Source: Streptococcus anginosus subsp. whileyi MAS624 (lineage in GTDB: Bacteria > Bacillota > Bacilli > Lactobacillales > Streptococcaceae). From it: a DNA stretch of 64,000 nt. Position 1 is the first letter of the stretch. Each line of letters starts with the position of its first letter. This document shows positions 1-9,431 of the stretch, piece by piece. The notes under the pieces were generated by a model that saw nothing but the letters and a program-made list of their open reading frames with translations, was not told where the DNA came from and searched no databases. The position numbers and the translations under genes were made by a program. The stretch is from NCBI RefSeq assembly GCF_000478925.1, contig NZ_AP013072.1, forward strand, positions 660,501 through 724,500. The letters run 5' to 3'.

Positions 1-284
1 GCTGGATAAAGGATTTTCATAGGGAGACTCGGAAAACCTGCCCCTGCTCCAATATCCAATAGTTTGATATTTTGGTTTTTAATCCGTCCCTGCAAAATTG
101 GCGCAATGGAATCATAGAAATGCTTGAGATAGACTTCTTTTTTGTCAGTAATAGCTGTCAGATTGATTTTTTCATTCCATTCAACGAGAAGTTCAAAATA
201 GTGTTCAAATTGCATTTTTTGTTGGTCTGTAAGTTCAATCTGCTGCTGTTTTAAGAGTTCATAAAATTCTTCGGGTATCATCAT
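1..284 (-). CDS. rsmG: RsmG, 16S rRNA (guanine-N7)-methyltransferase, partial
   Basis: Only the first 94 codons are present; the C-terminus lies beyond the left edge. RsmG methylates N7 of a guanine in the 530 loop of 16S rRNA using SAM. The visible part shows the typical N-terminal helical region ([18 protein letters not shown]) and the start of the SAM-binding motif ([14 protein letters not shown]). The minus-strand start at 284 follows an AAGGAC ribosome-binding site; a second ATG lies directly after it. It is divergent from lemA. Confidence 0.93.
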   Translation of the reverse strand, partial: MMIPEEFYELLKQQQIELTDQQKMQFEHYFELLVEWNEKINLTAITDKKEVYLKHFYDSIAPILQGRIKNQNIKLLDIGAGAGFPSLPMKILYP

Positions 285-310
285 TTGTCCTTATTTGTAT
301 TTCTTGCTTC

Positions 311-398
311 TATTATACCAGATAATCAGAAGAGAATCTGTAAAATTTCTCTTTTGAAGAAGTCTAAATTTTTATTCTTTTCATTTTTCTGGTATAAT
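311..398. promoter_or_regulatory. Divergent promoters of rsmG and lemA
   Basis: A minus-strand TATAAT (plus-strand positions 311-316) faces rsmG. An extended -10 (TGG-TATAAT, with TATAAT at 393-398) faces lemA. The -35 elements are weak, which suits an extended -10 type of promoter. Confidence 0.6.
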
Positions 399-427
399 GT
401 CTATAATAAATTTAAAGGAGAATGACT

Positions 428-988
428 ATGTGGATAATTATTTTAGCTATTGTAGTGGTACTAGTGCTGTTTGTAATTGCTAGTTACAATGGTCTTGTCA
501 AAAGTCGTATGCAAACCAAAGAAGCATGGAGTCAGATTGATGTTCAATTGAAACGTCGAAATGACTTGCTACCAAACTTGATTGAAACGGTCAAAGGGTA
601 TGCCAAATATGAAGCATCAACGTTTGAAAAAGTAACAGAACTGCGTCGGCAGGTAGCTGCTGCAACAACTCCAGCAGAAGCTATGAAAGCAAGTGATGCC
701 TTGACGCGTCAGATTTCAGGAATTTTTGCTGTTGCAGAAAATTACCCAGAATTGCAAGCAAGTACAAATTTTCTAAAATTGCAAGAAGAATTAACTAATA
801 CTGAAAATAAAATTTCGTATTCTCGTCAACTTTATAATAGCGTAACAAGCAATTATAATGTGAAGTTAGAAACATTTCCAAGTAATATTATTGCTGGAAT
901 GTTCAGTTTTAAGCCAGCAGATTTCTTGGCTGTTCCAGAGGAAGAAAAATCCGTACCAAAAGTTGATTTTAGCGGTTTAGGTGACTAA
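428..988 (+). CDS. lemA: LemA family membrane protein
   Basis: A 186-residue LemA protein with one N-terminal membrane segment ([17 protein letters not shown]), followed by an extracytoplasmic or cytoplasmic helical bundle with the conserved NxLVKxR and [16 protein letters not shown] motifs. The function is not firmly known; family members sit beside HtpX in many bacteria, as here, and are thought to work with membrane proteases. I chose ATG 428 over ATG 422 because AGGAG ends at 420, leaving 7 bases before 428 but only 1 before 422. The stop overlaps the htpX start region, so the two are co-transcribed. Confidence 0.93.
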   Translation: MWIIILAIVVVLVLFVIASYNGLVKSRMQTKEAWSQIDVQLKRRNDLLPNLIETVKGYAKYEASTFEKVTELRRQVAAATTPAEAMKASDALTRQISGIFAVAENYPELQASTNFLKLQEELTNTENKISYSRQLYNSVTSNYNVKLETFPSNIIAGMFSFKPADFLAVPEEEKSVPKVDFSGLGD

Positions 989-989
989 T

Positions 990-1886
990 ATGCTCTTTGA
1001 TCAAATTGCTAGTAATAAAAGACGAACGTGGGTTCTCTTGATTGCATTTTTTGCTCTCTTAGCGATTATTGGTGCTGCAGTTGGCTATTTGTGGTTCGAT
1101 TCGATTCTTGGCGGAGTGCTGATTGCCTTTATCATTGGAGGGATTTATGCTTTTAGCATGATTTTTCAGTCTACTGAGGTTGTCATGTCCATGAATGGTG
1201 CTCGACAAGTCACGGAAGCTGAGGCTCCTGATCTTTATCATGTGGTAGAAGATATGGCGATGGTAGCCCAAGTTCCTATGCCACGAGTGTATATTGTTGA
1301 AGACTCATCACCCAATGCTTTTGCAACAGGCTCAAAACCTGAAAATGCGGCAGTAGCAGCGACAACAGGTCTGTTGAATATGATGAATCGTGAAGAATTG
1401 GAAGCTGTTATTGGACACGAAGTGAGTCACATTCGTAATTATGATATTCGAATTTCAACGATTGCAGTAGCGCTTGCTAGTGCGGTAACGATGTTATCGA
1501 GCTTGGCAGGGCGTATGATGTGGTTTGGTGGAAGTGGTCGCAGACGTGATAGCCGAGATAATGATAATGGTTTGGGCGTTCTAATGTTGATTTTATCGCT
1601 CGTTGCGATTATATTAGCTCCTTTAGCAGCAACGTTGGTTCAATTAGCCATTTTTCGTCAGCGTGAATTTTTAGCGGATGCTTCAAGTGTAGAATTAACT
1701 CGCAATCCACAAGGGATGATTAATGCTCTCTTGAAATTAGAAAATAGCGATCCTATGCATCATAAAGTTGATGATGCTAGTGCAGCTCTCTATATTAACG
1801 ATCCGAAAAAAGAAGGTGGCTTGCAAAAATTATTTTACACCCACCCACCGATTTCTGAACGGGTTGATCGTTTAAGAAAAATGTAA
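990..1886 (+). CDS. htpX: HtpX-like membrane zinc metalloprotease
   Basis: An M48-family protease of 298 residues predicted to cleave misfolded or surplus membrane proteins. Two N-terminal membrane helices (about residues 12-32 and 38-60) precede the zinc motif HEVSH (143-147), with a further hydrophobic pair after it and the downstream [13 protein letters not shown] segment that supplies the third zinc ligand. A GTG start at 981 overlaps the lemA stop, but ATG 990 gives the [14 protein letters not shown] start usual for streptococci. It is transcribed with lemA and ends in a strong hairpin. Confidence 0.93.
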   Translation: MLFDQIASNKRRTWVLLIAFFALLAIIGAAVGYLWFDSILGGVLIAFIIGGIYAFSMIFQSTEVVMSMNGARQVTEAEAPDLYHVVEDMAMVAQVPMPRVYIVEDSSPNAFATGSKPENAAVAATTGLLNMMNREELEAVIGHEVSHIRNYDIRISTIAVALASAVTMLSSLAGRMMWFGGSGRRRDSRDNDNGLGVLMLILSLVAIILAPLAATLVQLAIFRQREFLADASSVELTRNPQGMINALLKLENSDPMHHKVDDASAALYINDPKKEGGLQKLFYTHPPISERVDRLRKM

Positions 1887-1948
1887 AAAGATTGAGATAG
1901 ATTCCTATGATTGTGTTGCAATCATGACTGTCTATCCCGATCTTTTTT
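1886..1948. terminator. Bidirectional terminator between htpX and the MFS gene
   Basis: AAAAGATTGAGATAG pairs with CTATCCCGATCTTTT through G-U pairs, with an inner ATGATTG/CAATCAT stem. T runs lie on both strands, so the hairpin can serve both convergent genes. Confidence 0.8.
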
Positions 1949-1954
1949 GCTGTT

Positions 1955-3214
1955 TTACAATATAAGTGAAAGCAATCTAGCTTTATTCCTATCTTTTCTT
2001 AATGAGAGTAGGAGAGATATGATACCGCATCCTGTAAACACCATCCAGGTGATTTTCATATTCCAAATAGCTAGACTGGTAAAAATCATCGTTCCTAGTG
2101 GAATAGAGAACGAAAAGAGCAAACTAAGAAAACTAGAAGTTTGAGCTAAAACATCTGAAGGTAGTTTGCTGAGAAGCAGGCTGTTAATTTTAGGATTGAC
2201 CTTCCCTGCAATATACATCATAAAGAAAATAACAAGTAATCCTAGAAAAACAGGTAGATGATAGAAATTGATAACCCCTAAAATAGGAATTGTTAGAGAA
2301 GCCCAAAGAGCTAATTTATTGATCGATAATTTGCTAAAATAATCATTTGGGGTAAGACTAGCAGAAATAACTCCTAAAATAAACGTCGTTTCAAAGATTA
2401 GTAAAGATTGGCTGAAAGAGAGACCAAATAAAGGATGATCCAATAAATACAAATTATAAAGAGCCATAATAGAGCCACCTAGCGCATTAAGGATGAGCAC
2501 CTGTAATAGTAATTTGAAAAAATTAGTAGAACTATCTTGCTCAAAAATTAATTTAGAACTTTGATACATCTGTTTGAATTGCTGCTTTAGCGGAGTCATC
2601 TTTCCTTGTTCACGTTGAACGATTTCGTGGATCAAACGGTGACGGACAAAGTAGAGTGTTGTAGAAGATAGTAGAAAAGACAGGGCATTGATAAGAGCGA
2701 CTAGAGTGAAGTTTTGATTGCTAACAGTTAATAGCCAAACACCAAGAGCTTGTCCAGCAAGATTGCATAGATAGGTGAGGAGTTGTGTGAAAGAAAAAGC
2801 TTCCATCATATCTACATCAGCAATATTCTTTTTCAAAATAGGCATTTGTAGTCCACTACGATAGTCGCTGATAATATCTGAAAGGATATTGATGAGACAA
2901 ACGGTTGAAAAGGCAATATAGGTACTAGACTTTGTCAAAATAGCTACCGCAGTAAAGACGAAAGCTTGTACATACCCCATATGAATGAGCCAGCGAGCTT
3001 TCTGAATTGTTTTATCCGCTTGCATACCGATAAATATCGTAAAAAATGTTGGAACAAGAACGATAAAGTTTGCAATTCCTACAGCAAACTTTGGATGTGG
3101 CAGACTAGAAGCAAAAACAACAAAAACAATATTATAAATGGAAGAACCTAGAATATTGAACATGCGTGACAAGCTGATAAAAGCGAATACTTTATTTTTG
3201 AAGATGAGTTTCAT
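1955..3214 (-). CDS. MFS transporter
   Basis: A 419-residue integral membrane protein with about 12 hydrophobic segments. The layout, with a polar cytoplasmic loop near the middle (HRLIHEIVQREQGKMTPLKQQF), is that of major facilitator superfamily exporters related to the MefA/MFS_3 type. The substrate cannot be read from the sequence. The start at 3214 follows AAAAGGAG, and a minus-strand TATAAT lies at 3243-3248. It is a single-gene unit, convergent with htpX and divergent from the YceD-family gene. Confidence 0.85.
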   Translation of the reverse strand: MKLIFKNKVFAFISLSRMFNILGSSIYNIVFVVFASSLPHPKFAVGIANFIVLVPTFFTIFIGMQADKTIQKARWLIHMGYVQAFVFTAVAILTKSSTYIAFSTVCLINILSDIISDYRSGLQMPILKKNIADVDMMEAFSFTQLLTYLCNLAGQALGVWLLTVSNQNFTLVALINALSFLLSSTTLYFVRHRLIHEIVQREQGKMTPLKQQFKQMYQSSKLIFEQDSSTNFFKLLLQVLILNALGGSIMALYNLYLLDHPLFGLSFSQSLLIFETTFILGVISASLTPNDYFSKLSINKLALWASLTIPILGVINFYHLPVFLGLLVIFFMMYIAGKVNPKINSLLLSKLPSDVLAQTSSFLSLLFSFSIPLGTMIFTSLAIWNMKITWMVFTGCGIISLLLSLRKDRNKARLLSLIL

Positions 3215-3401
3215 CCTAATCTCCTTTTTATTTGTTGCAATGATTATAGCAGGAACGAGCCTGATTTCAAGGCATTTTCTGTAAGTGGTAATAAAGTATA
3301 AGTAAGTGAATGGTATAGTAAAGTAACTTGCAAGTGAACTTTATGTCTTTTTTCAAAAATGGTATAATAAAACTAGAAATCTAAATACAAACGAGGAAAT
3401 C

Positions 3402-3938
3402 ATGTTACATATTCAAGAAATTCGTAAAAATCCAGATGGTCTTACTTTTGAGCAAGGTTTTGATTTGACACAAGAATTACAAATGCGCAATCCAGAAATT
3501 TTGAATGTCGCAGATATTGTTGCAAGTGGAAAGGTGCAGTATGAAGATGGCCTTTACTTTTTAGATTATGATTTGTCTTATACCATTACACTAGCGTCCA
3601 GTCGTAGCATGGAACCGGTAGATCAAAAAGAAAACTACTTGGTGAATGAGGTTTTCTCTGATGCACATAGTGGGAAAATGGATCAAGATTTGATAGCTGA
3701 TGATTTGGTGTTGCCGATTGAAAATGAAGTAATCAATCTAGCCGAAAGTGTGGCAGATAATATTTTATTGCATATTCCACTTAAAGTGTTGACGTCCGAG
3801 GAGAAAGCGAGTGACTGCATGCCTTCAGGAAATGATTGGCAGGTCATGACTGAAGAAGAGTATCAAAAAAGTAAACAAGCGCAAAAAGAGAAGAATAGTC
3901 CGTTCGCCAGTTTGCAAGGCTTATTTGATGAAGAGTGA
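3402..3938 (+). CDS. YceD family protein (DUF177)
   Basis: A 178-residue acidic soluble protein of the DUF177/YceD family, known from its linkage to rRNA or ribosomal-protein genes and implicated in 23S rRNA accumulation in plants and E. coli. The conserved central segment ('DLSYTITLASSRSMEPVD') and the acidic C-terminal region (IENEVINLAESVADNILLHIPLKVL) are present. In Firmicutes the gene is often next to rpmF; here it stands before gnd, as in other streptococci. A TATAAT at 3363-3368 supplies the promoter. Confidence 0.85.
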   Translation: MLHIQEIRKNPDGLTFEQGFDLTQELQMRNPEILNVADIVASGKVQYEDGLYFLDYDLSYTITLASSRSMEPVDQKENYLVNEVFSDAHSGKMDQDLIADDLVLPIENEVINLAESVADNILLHIPLKVLTSEEKASDCMPSGNDWQVMTEEEYQKSKQAQKEKNSPFASLQGLFDEE

Positions 3939-4029
3939 ACCCCTCTTTAACATTGGTTTTTAGCAACAAATCCTTTATTTTCACGCATAAAAATGATAAA
4001 ATAAAACAAACTAAAAAGAGGAGTACAAA

Positions 4030-5454
4030 ATGACAAAAGCGAATTTTGGTGTTGTTGGTATGGCCGTCATGGGTCGTAACCTTGCCCTTAATATTGAATC
4101 TCGTGGCTATACAGTAGCAATTTACAACCGTTCAGCGAATAAAACAGAAGATGTGATTGCATCTCACCCTGAAAAAAACTTTGTTCCAAGTTATGATGTG
4201 GAAAGTTTTGTAAATTCTATTGAAAAACCACGTCGTATCATGCTCATGGTCAAAGCTGGTCCAGGAACTGATGCAACGATTCAGGCACTTTTACCTTTCC
4301 TTGATAAGGGAGATATCTTGATTGACGGTGGAAATACTTTTTATAAAGACACCATTCGTCGTTCAGAAGAATTGGCGAATTCAGGAATCAATTTCATCGG
4401 AACAGGTGTATCCGGTGGTGAAAAAGGTGCGCTTGAAGGACCGTCTATCATGCCTGGTGGGCAAAAAGAAGCTTATGAATTAGTAGCAGACGTGTTGGAA
4501 GAAATTTCAGCCAAAGCACCAGAAGACGGTGCGCCATGTGTGACTTACATCGGTCCAAACGGTGCAGGTCATTATGTAAAAATGGTTCACAATGGGATTG
4601 AATATGGTGATATGCAATTGATTGCGGAAAGCTATGATTTAATGCAACACTTGCTTGGATTTTCAGCAGCAGAAATGGCTGACATCTTTACAGAATGGAA
4701 TAAAGGTGAGTTGGATAGCTATCTGATTGAAATCACTGCTGATATTTTGACTCGTAAAGATGATGAAGGTCAAGATGGACCAATCGTTGATTACATTTTG
4801 GATGCGGCTGGAAATAAAGGAACTGGTAAATGGACGAGCCAATCAGCTCTTGACTTTGGTGTGCCGCTTCCGCTCATTACAGAGTCTGTCTTTGCACGCT
4901 ATATTTCTGCTTATAAAGATGAACGTGTGGCTGCAAGCAAGGTTCTTCCAAAACCAGCTGCATTTAAATTTGAAGGAGACAAAGCTGAATTGATTGAAAA
5001 AATTCGTCAAGCCCTCTACTTCTCAAAAATTATGTCTTATGCACAAGGTTTCTCACAATTGCGTGTAGCATCTAAAGAGCAGGATTGGAATCTTCCGTTT
5101 GGTGAAATTGCTTCTATTTGGCGTGCTGGTTGTATCATTCGTGCTCGTTTCTTGCAAAAAATTACAGATGCATACGGACATAATCCAGATCTTGCAAACT
5201 TACTGCTTGACGAATATTTTATGGACGTCACTGCCAAATACCAACAAGCTGTTCGTGATGTAGTGGCGTTGGCTGTTCAAGCAGGTGTGCCGGTACCAAC
5301 GTTCTCTAGTGCGATTGCTTACTTTGATAGCTATCGTGCAGAAAACTTGCCAGCCAATTTAATTCAAGCGCAACGCGATTACTTTGGTGCGCATACGTAT
5401 GAACGCAAGGACAAAGAAGGAATTTACCACTATTCTTGGTATGATGAAAAATAG
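4030..5454 (+). CDS. gnd: 6-phosphogluconate dehydrogenase, decarboxylating
   Basis: The 474-residue enzyme of the oxidative pentose phosphate pathway converts 6-phosphogluconate and NADP+ to ribulose 5-phosphate, CO2 and NADPH. The N-terminal Rossmann motif is [15 protein letters not shown], with the NRS segment that contacts NADP. The catalytic region contains [20 protein letters not shown] with its Lys. The C-terminal tail ([12 protein letters not shown]) reaches into the partner subunit in the family. The length is normal. ritR follows after 8 bases, so co-transcription is likely. Confidence 0.97.
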   Translation: MTKANFGVVGMAVMGRNLALNIESRGYTVAIYNRSANKTEDVIASHPEKNFVPSYDVESFVNSIEKPRRIMLMVKAGPGTDATIQALLPFLDKGDILIDGGNTFYKDTIRRSEELANSGINFIGTGVSGGEKGALEGPSIMPGGQKEAYELVADVLEEISAKAPEDGAPCVTYIGPNGAGHYVKMVHNGIEYGDMQLIAESYDLMQHLLGFSAAEMADIFTEWNKGELDSYLIEITADILTRKDDEGQDGPIVDYILDAAGNKGTGKWTSQSALDFGVPLPLITESVFARYISAYKDERVAASKVLPKPAAFKFEGDKAELIEKIRQALYFSKIMSYAQGFSQLRVASKEQDWNLPFGEIASIWRAGCIIRARFLQKITDAYGHNPDLANLLLDEYFMDVTAKYQQAVRDVVALAVQAGVPVPTFSSAIAYFDSYRAENLPANLIQAQRDYFGAHTYERKDKEGIYHYSWYDEK

Positions 5455-5462
5455 GATAGGCT

Positions 5463-6152
5463 ATGGCGAAGCGGATTTTATTAGTTGAGAAAGAAAAAAA
5501 ATTAGCGCAATTTATTGGCTTAGAATTACAAAAAGAAGGTTATCGGGTTGATCTTTTCGAAACGGGAAAAGATGCTTTGGCGTCTGCGAGAGCTAATCAA
5601 TACGATTTATTCCTGTTGAATTTTACGCTTGACGATATGACAGGAACAGAATTTGCCGCACAATTAAGTGTGATAAAGCCTGCTTCGGTCATCATTGTAT
5701 TGGATAATCGTGATAATATTCTTCAATATACTGAGGAAATCCAACGCTTTGCTGTTGCTTACATGGTAGAACCATTCATTGTGACGGACTTAGTTGAAAA
5801 AATTTCTGCCATTTTTCGTGGGCGTGATTTTATTGACCAGCATTGTAGTCAGATGAAAGTTCCAACATCTTATCGGAATCTTCGGATTGATGTGCAAAAT
5901 CATACAGTTTATCGAGGTGAAGAAGTGATTGCTTTGACTCGAAGAGAGTATGATTTATTAGCAACATTGATGGGAAGTCATCAGGCTTTAAGCCGTGAAC
6001 AGTTGTTAGAACGCGTGTGGAAATACGAAGGAGCTGTTGAAACAAATGTTGTCGATGTTTATATTCGCTATCTTCGTAGTAAAATTGATATAGCGGGGCA
6101 AAAAAGTTATATAAAAACCGTGCGTGGTGTTGGTTATGCTATGCAAGAATAA
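5463..6152 (+). CDS. ritR: RitR, orphan OmpR-family response regulator
   Basis: A 229-residue regulator with an N-terminal receiver and a C-terminal winged-helix domain (LTRREYDLLATLMGS... VDVYIRYLRSKI). In pneumococcus RitR represses iron (Piu) transport and sits after gnd, exactly as here. The receiver is atypical: residue 53, normally the phosphorylated Asp, is Asn (LLNFTLDDM), and the usual switch Lys near residue 103 is Glu (MVEPF). Cys128 (DQHCSQ), the redox-sensing residue of pneumococcal RitR, is conserved in the linker. No histidine kinase is adjacent. Control by oxidation rather than phosphorylation is therefore likely. Confidence 0.93.
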   Translation: MAKRILLVEKEKKLAQFIGLELQKEGYRVDLFETGKDALASARANQYDLFLLNFTLDDMTGTEFAAQLSVIKPASVIIVLDNRDNILQYTEEIQRFAVAYMVEPFIVTDLVEKISAIFRGRDFIDQHCSQMKVPTSYRNLRIDVQNHTVYRGEEVIALTRREYDLLATLMGSHQALSREQLLERVWKYEGAVETNVVDVYIRYLRSKIDIAGQKSYIKTVRGVGYAMQE

Positions 6153-6159
6153 CTCTGAG

Positions 6160-6190
6160 GTGCAGGAAATATCGTTTTTCTGCACTTTTC
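6160..6190 (+). terminator. Terminator of gnd-ritR
   Basis: GTGCAGGAAA pairs with TTTTCTGCAC around a short loop and is followed by TTTTC, immediately after ritR. Confidence 0.75.
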
Positions 6191-6269
6191 TAATGGGCGT
6201 ATTTCCCTAGTCTATTACAATTTGTAAGCAAGAAATAGGAAAAATTTTTAAAATATTATATAAAAACGC

Positions 6270-6340
6270 TTTACAAAATAGAAATATATGATATAATTAA
6301 AGAGTCAAATAAATGCAAACGTTTGCGGAAAGCGCTTGCG
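6270..6340 (+). promoter_or_regulatory. ptsG promoter with two tandem cre-like sites
   Basis: TTTACA (6270-6275), 16 bases and TATAAT (6292-6297) form a good sigma-A promoter. Downstream of it lie two adjoining CcpA-type palindromes, TGCAAACGTTTGCG (6314-6327) and GGAAAGCGCTTGCG (6327-6340), sharing one G. Their position just past the transcription start suits repression of initiation or a roadblock by CcpA-HPr(Ser-P). The sites depart slightly from the consensus at the outer bases. Confidence 0.8.
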
Positions 6341-6363
6341 GAAAATTTTATAAGGAGATATGA

Positions 6364-8553
6364 ATGATGAAAGAGACATTCAAAAACATATTCAGTTTCG
6401 AATTTTGGCAAAAATTCGGAAAAGCTCTGATGGTCGTTATCGCAGTAATGCCCGCGGCTGGTTTGATGATCAGTATTGGTAAGTCAATTCCAATGATCAA
6501 TCCAAACGTAGCTGCTCTTGTTACAACAGGCGGTATTCTTGAGCAAATTGGTTGGGGAGTTATCGGAAACCTTCACATTTTGTTTGCATTAGCTATTGGA
6601 GGTAGCTGGGCAAAGGAACGTGCTGGTGGTGCATTTGCAGCTGGTCTGTCCTTTATCTTGATTAACCGTATTACTGGGGTTATGTTTGGTGTGACTTCAG
6701 ATTTATTGGCAAAAGATGGTGCAACTGTTCGTACTTTGTTTGGCACTTCAATCAAAGTAGCTGATTATTTTGTAAGTGTACTGGAAGCCCCAGCTCTTAA
6801 CATGGGTGTTTTCGTTGGTATTATTGCCGGTTTTGTGGGAGCAACAGCTTACAACAAATATTATAATTTCCGCAAATTACCAGATGCACTCTCATTCTTC
6901 AATGGGAAACGTTTTGTACCATTTGTCGTTATTTGGCGCTCAGCTGTTGTAGCGATTATTCTTTCAGCTGTTTGGCCAGTTATTCAAACAGGTATTAACT
7001 CATTTGGTATCTGGATTGCCAACTCACAAGATACAGCGCCATTCTTGGCACCATTCTTGTATGGTACTTTAGAACGTCTCTTGCTTCCATTTGGTTTGCA
7101 CCACATGTTGACGATTCCAATGAACTACACTTCAATTGGTGGTACGTATGAAGTATTGACTGGTGCAGCGAAGGGAACACAAGTATTTGGTCAAGACCCA
7201 CTTTGGTTAGCTTGGGTGACAGACCTTGTAAACTTGAAAGGTTCAGATGCGTCTCAATATCAACATCTTTTAAACAGCGTGACTCCAGCTCGTTTTAAAG
7301 TTGGACAAATGATTGGTTCATTTGGTATTTTGATGGGTGTTGTATTTGCTATCTATCGTAATGTTGATGCAGATAAAAAGCATAAATACAGAGGGATGAT
7401 GACTGCAACAGCACTTGCAACATTCTTGACAGGTGTGACAGAACCAATTGAATATATGTTCATGTTTGTTGCAATGCCTCTTTACTTAGTGTATGCAGTT
7501 GTGCAAGGGTTAGCCTTTGCAATGGCTGACGTTGTTCACTTGCGTGTTCACTCATTTGGTTCTATCGAATTCTTAACTCGTACCCCACTTGCAATCAACG
7601 CTGGTTTGGGTATGGATATTGTGAACTTTATTTGGGTAACAATTCTCTTTGCAGTGATAATGTACTTCATTGCAAACTTCATGATTAAGAAATTTAACTA
7701 CGCAACTCCAGGACGTAATGGTAACTATGAAACAGCTGATGGAGAAGATGGTGATTCATCTGCTCAAGCTGGTGGCAAAGTAGCTGAAGCTTCTCAAGCA
7801 GTAAATATTATCAACCTTCTTGGCGGACGCGCAAATATCGTTGATGTAGATGCCTGTATGACACGTCTCCGTGTGACTGTCAAAGATGCTGAAAAAGTTG
7901 GTACAGAAGAACAATGGAAAGCTGAAGGAGCAATGGGCTTGGTGATGAAAGGCCAAGGTGTTCAAGCCATTTATGGTCCGAAAGCGGACGTTCTGAAATC
8001 TGATATTCAAGACTTACTTGACTCAGGTGAAGTGATTCCCGAAACTCTTCCGAGTCAAATGACAGCTTCACAAGCAGCAGAAGTGAGCTACAAAGGTGTA
8101 ACAGAAGAAATTGAAACGGTTGCTGATGGTGAAGTTATTGCTATCTCTGATGTCAAAGATCCTGTCTTTTCACAAAAAATGATGGGTGACGGATTTGCTG
8201 TTGAACCTGAAAATGGAAATATCTACTCACCAGTAGCAGGTACGATTACAAGCATTTTCCCTACAAAACATGCTCTTGGTCTCTTGACTGATAGTGGTCT
8301 TGAAGTGCTTGTTCATATCGGACTTGATACGGTCAGTCTTGAAGGTAAACCATTTGAAGTGCATGTTGCAGAAGGGCAAAAAGTTGCAGCAGGTGATCTT
8401 CTTGTGACAGCTGATTTAGAAGCTATCAAAGCAGCAGGTCGTGAAACTTCAACAGTTGTTGTCTTCACAAATGCACAAGCTATTAAATCTGTAACTGTTG
8501 AAACATTCGGCAAAGTAGCAGTGAAAACAGTTGTTGCTAAAGTAGAATTGTAA
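6364..8553 (+). CDS. ptsG: PTS glucose/maltose-family EIICBA transporter
   Basis: A 729-residue fused PTS permease for uptake and phosphorylation of a glucose-type sugar. Domain order is IIC (membrane, about 1-445), linker, IIB (about 475-560; phosphocysteine C498 in VDVDACMTRLRV), linker, IIA (about 600-729; phospho-His H651 in VLVHIGLDTV). It belongs to the Glc family; streptococcal members of this type carry glucose or maltose, so ptsG and malT are both fair names. The start follows AAGGAG by 6 bases. Expression is very probably under CcpA, given the two cre-like sites upstream. A hydrolase gene follows after 16 bases. Confidence 0.9.
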   Translation: MMKETFKNIFSFEFWQKFGKALMVVIAVMPAAGLMISIGKSIPMINPNVAALVTTGGILEQIGWGVIGNLHILFALAIGGSWAKERAGGAFAAGLSFILINRITGVMFGVTSDLLAKDGATVRTLFGTSIKVADYFVSVLEAPALNMGVFVGIIAGFVGATAYNKYYNFRKLPDALSFFNGKRFVPFVVIWRSAVVAIILSAVWPVIQTGINSFGIWIANSQDTAPFLAPFLYGTLERLLLPFGLHHMLTIPMNYTSIGGTYEVLTGAAKGTQVFGQDPLWLAWVTDLVNLKGSDASQYQHLLNSVTPARFKVGQMIGSFGILMGVVFAIYRNVDADKKHKYRGMMTATALATFLTGVTEPIEYMFMFVAMPLYLVYAVVQGLAFAMADVVHLRVHSFGSIEFLTRTPLAINAGLGMDIVNFIWVTILFAVIMYFIANFMIKKFNYATPGRNGNYETADGEDGDSSAQAGGKVAEASQAVNIINLLGGRANIVDVDACMTRLRVTVKDAEKVGTEEQWKAEGAMGLVMKGQGVQAIYGPKADVLKSDIQDLLDSGEVIPETLPSQMTASQAAEVSYKGVTEEIETVADGEVIAISDVKDPVFSQKMMGDGFAVEPENGNIYSPVAGTITSIFPTKHALGLLTDSGLEVLVHIGLDTVSLEGKPFEVHVAEGQKVAAGDLLVTADLEAIKAAGRETSTVVVFTNAQAIKSVTVETFGKVAVKTVVAKVEL

Positions 8554-8569
8554 ATAGAAAAGAGAAATC

Positions 8570-9385
8570 ATGGCAAAATTCCTGACTTTAAATACTCATA
8601 GTTGGATGGAAGATGAGCAAGGAAAAAAGCTAGATCAACTAGCTGAGCGGATTCTTCAAGAAAAATATGATGTCATTTGCCTGCAGGAAGTCAATCAAGA
8701 AATGGAGTCTGAACAGGTTGTTCAGGCTCCATTTTATTATGCGGTAGATGGCGCCATTGCGATTCATAAGGACCATTTTGCGTGTTGTTTAGTTGAAAAA
8801 TTAGCTAAGAGAGGTCTCATTTATCATTGGTCCTGGGCTTATAATCATATTGGTTTTGATCGGTTTCATGAGGGAGTCGCTATTTTATCCTTAAAGCCGT
8901 TGAAACCAAGTGAGTTATTGGTTTCAGATGCCAACGATCCAACGGATTATCACACTAGAAAAGTACTTTTGGTGGAAACAGAAGTAGATGGACGGCTTGT
9001 AACGGTGGCTTCCTGTCATTTTTCTTGGTGGGACAAAGGCTTCCAAGAAGAATGGGTACAAGTAGAAAAAGAATTGTTGCAGCGCGATATGCCTCTAGTA
9101 TTGATGGGAGATTTTAACAATCCCGTCGGTTATGAGGGTTATCGGCACATTCTAAAAAGTCCGCTTGCTCTGCAAGACAGTCATGTTGTTGCGGCTACAG
9201 TCATTGGTACAGCAACAGTTGAAGGCGATATTGCCGGCTGGGCTGAAAACAAGGATGCTCTAAAAATTGATTATATCTTTACGAGTAAAGATTTTAACGT
9301 TAAAAAATCTGCTGTTGTTTTTGACGGCAAAGCAACACCTGTCGTTAGTGACCATTTTGGGTTAGAAGCAGAAGTTGCATTTTAA
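8570..9385 (+). CDS. Endonuclease/exonuclease/phosphatase family protein
   Basis: A 271-residue cytoplasmic EEP-fold hydrolase, likely Mg2+-dependent. It shows the family signature N-terminal LTLNTHSW, the metal-binding Glu in ICLQEVNQE, GDFNNPVG, the DYIF motif and the terminal SDHFGL with the catalytic His. The substrate (nucleic acid, phospholipid or sugar phosphate) is unknown. It lies 16 bases behind the PTS gene and ends at a strong terminator, so it belongs to the sugar-controlled transcript and may act in the same physiology. Confidence 0.88.
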   Translation: MAKFLTLNTHSWMEDEQGKKLDQLAERILQEKYDVICLQEVNQEMESEQVVQAPFYYAVDGAIAIHKDHFACCLVEKLAKRGLIYHWSWAYNHIGFDRFHEGVAILSLKPLKPSELLVSDANDPTDYHTRKVLLVETEVDGRLVTVASCHFSWWDKGFQEEWVQVEKELLQRDMPLVLMGDFNNPVGYEGYRHILKSPLALQDSHVVAATVIGTATVEGDIAGWAENKDALKIDYIFTSKDFNVKKSAVVFDGKATPVVSDHFGLEAEVAF

Positions 9386-9431
9386 CAATCAAAAACGGGA
9401 AGTTCAAGATAAAACTTCCCGTTTTTGATTG
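9386..9431. terminator. Bidirectional terminator, 19-bp perfect stem
   Basis: CAATCAAAAACGGGAAGTT pairs perfectly with AACTTCCCGTTTTTGATTG. It separates two convergent genes and abuts both stop codons. Confidence 0.92.
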
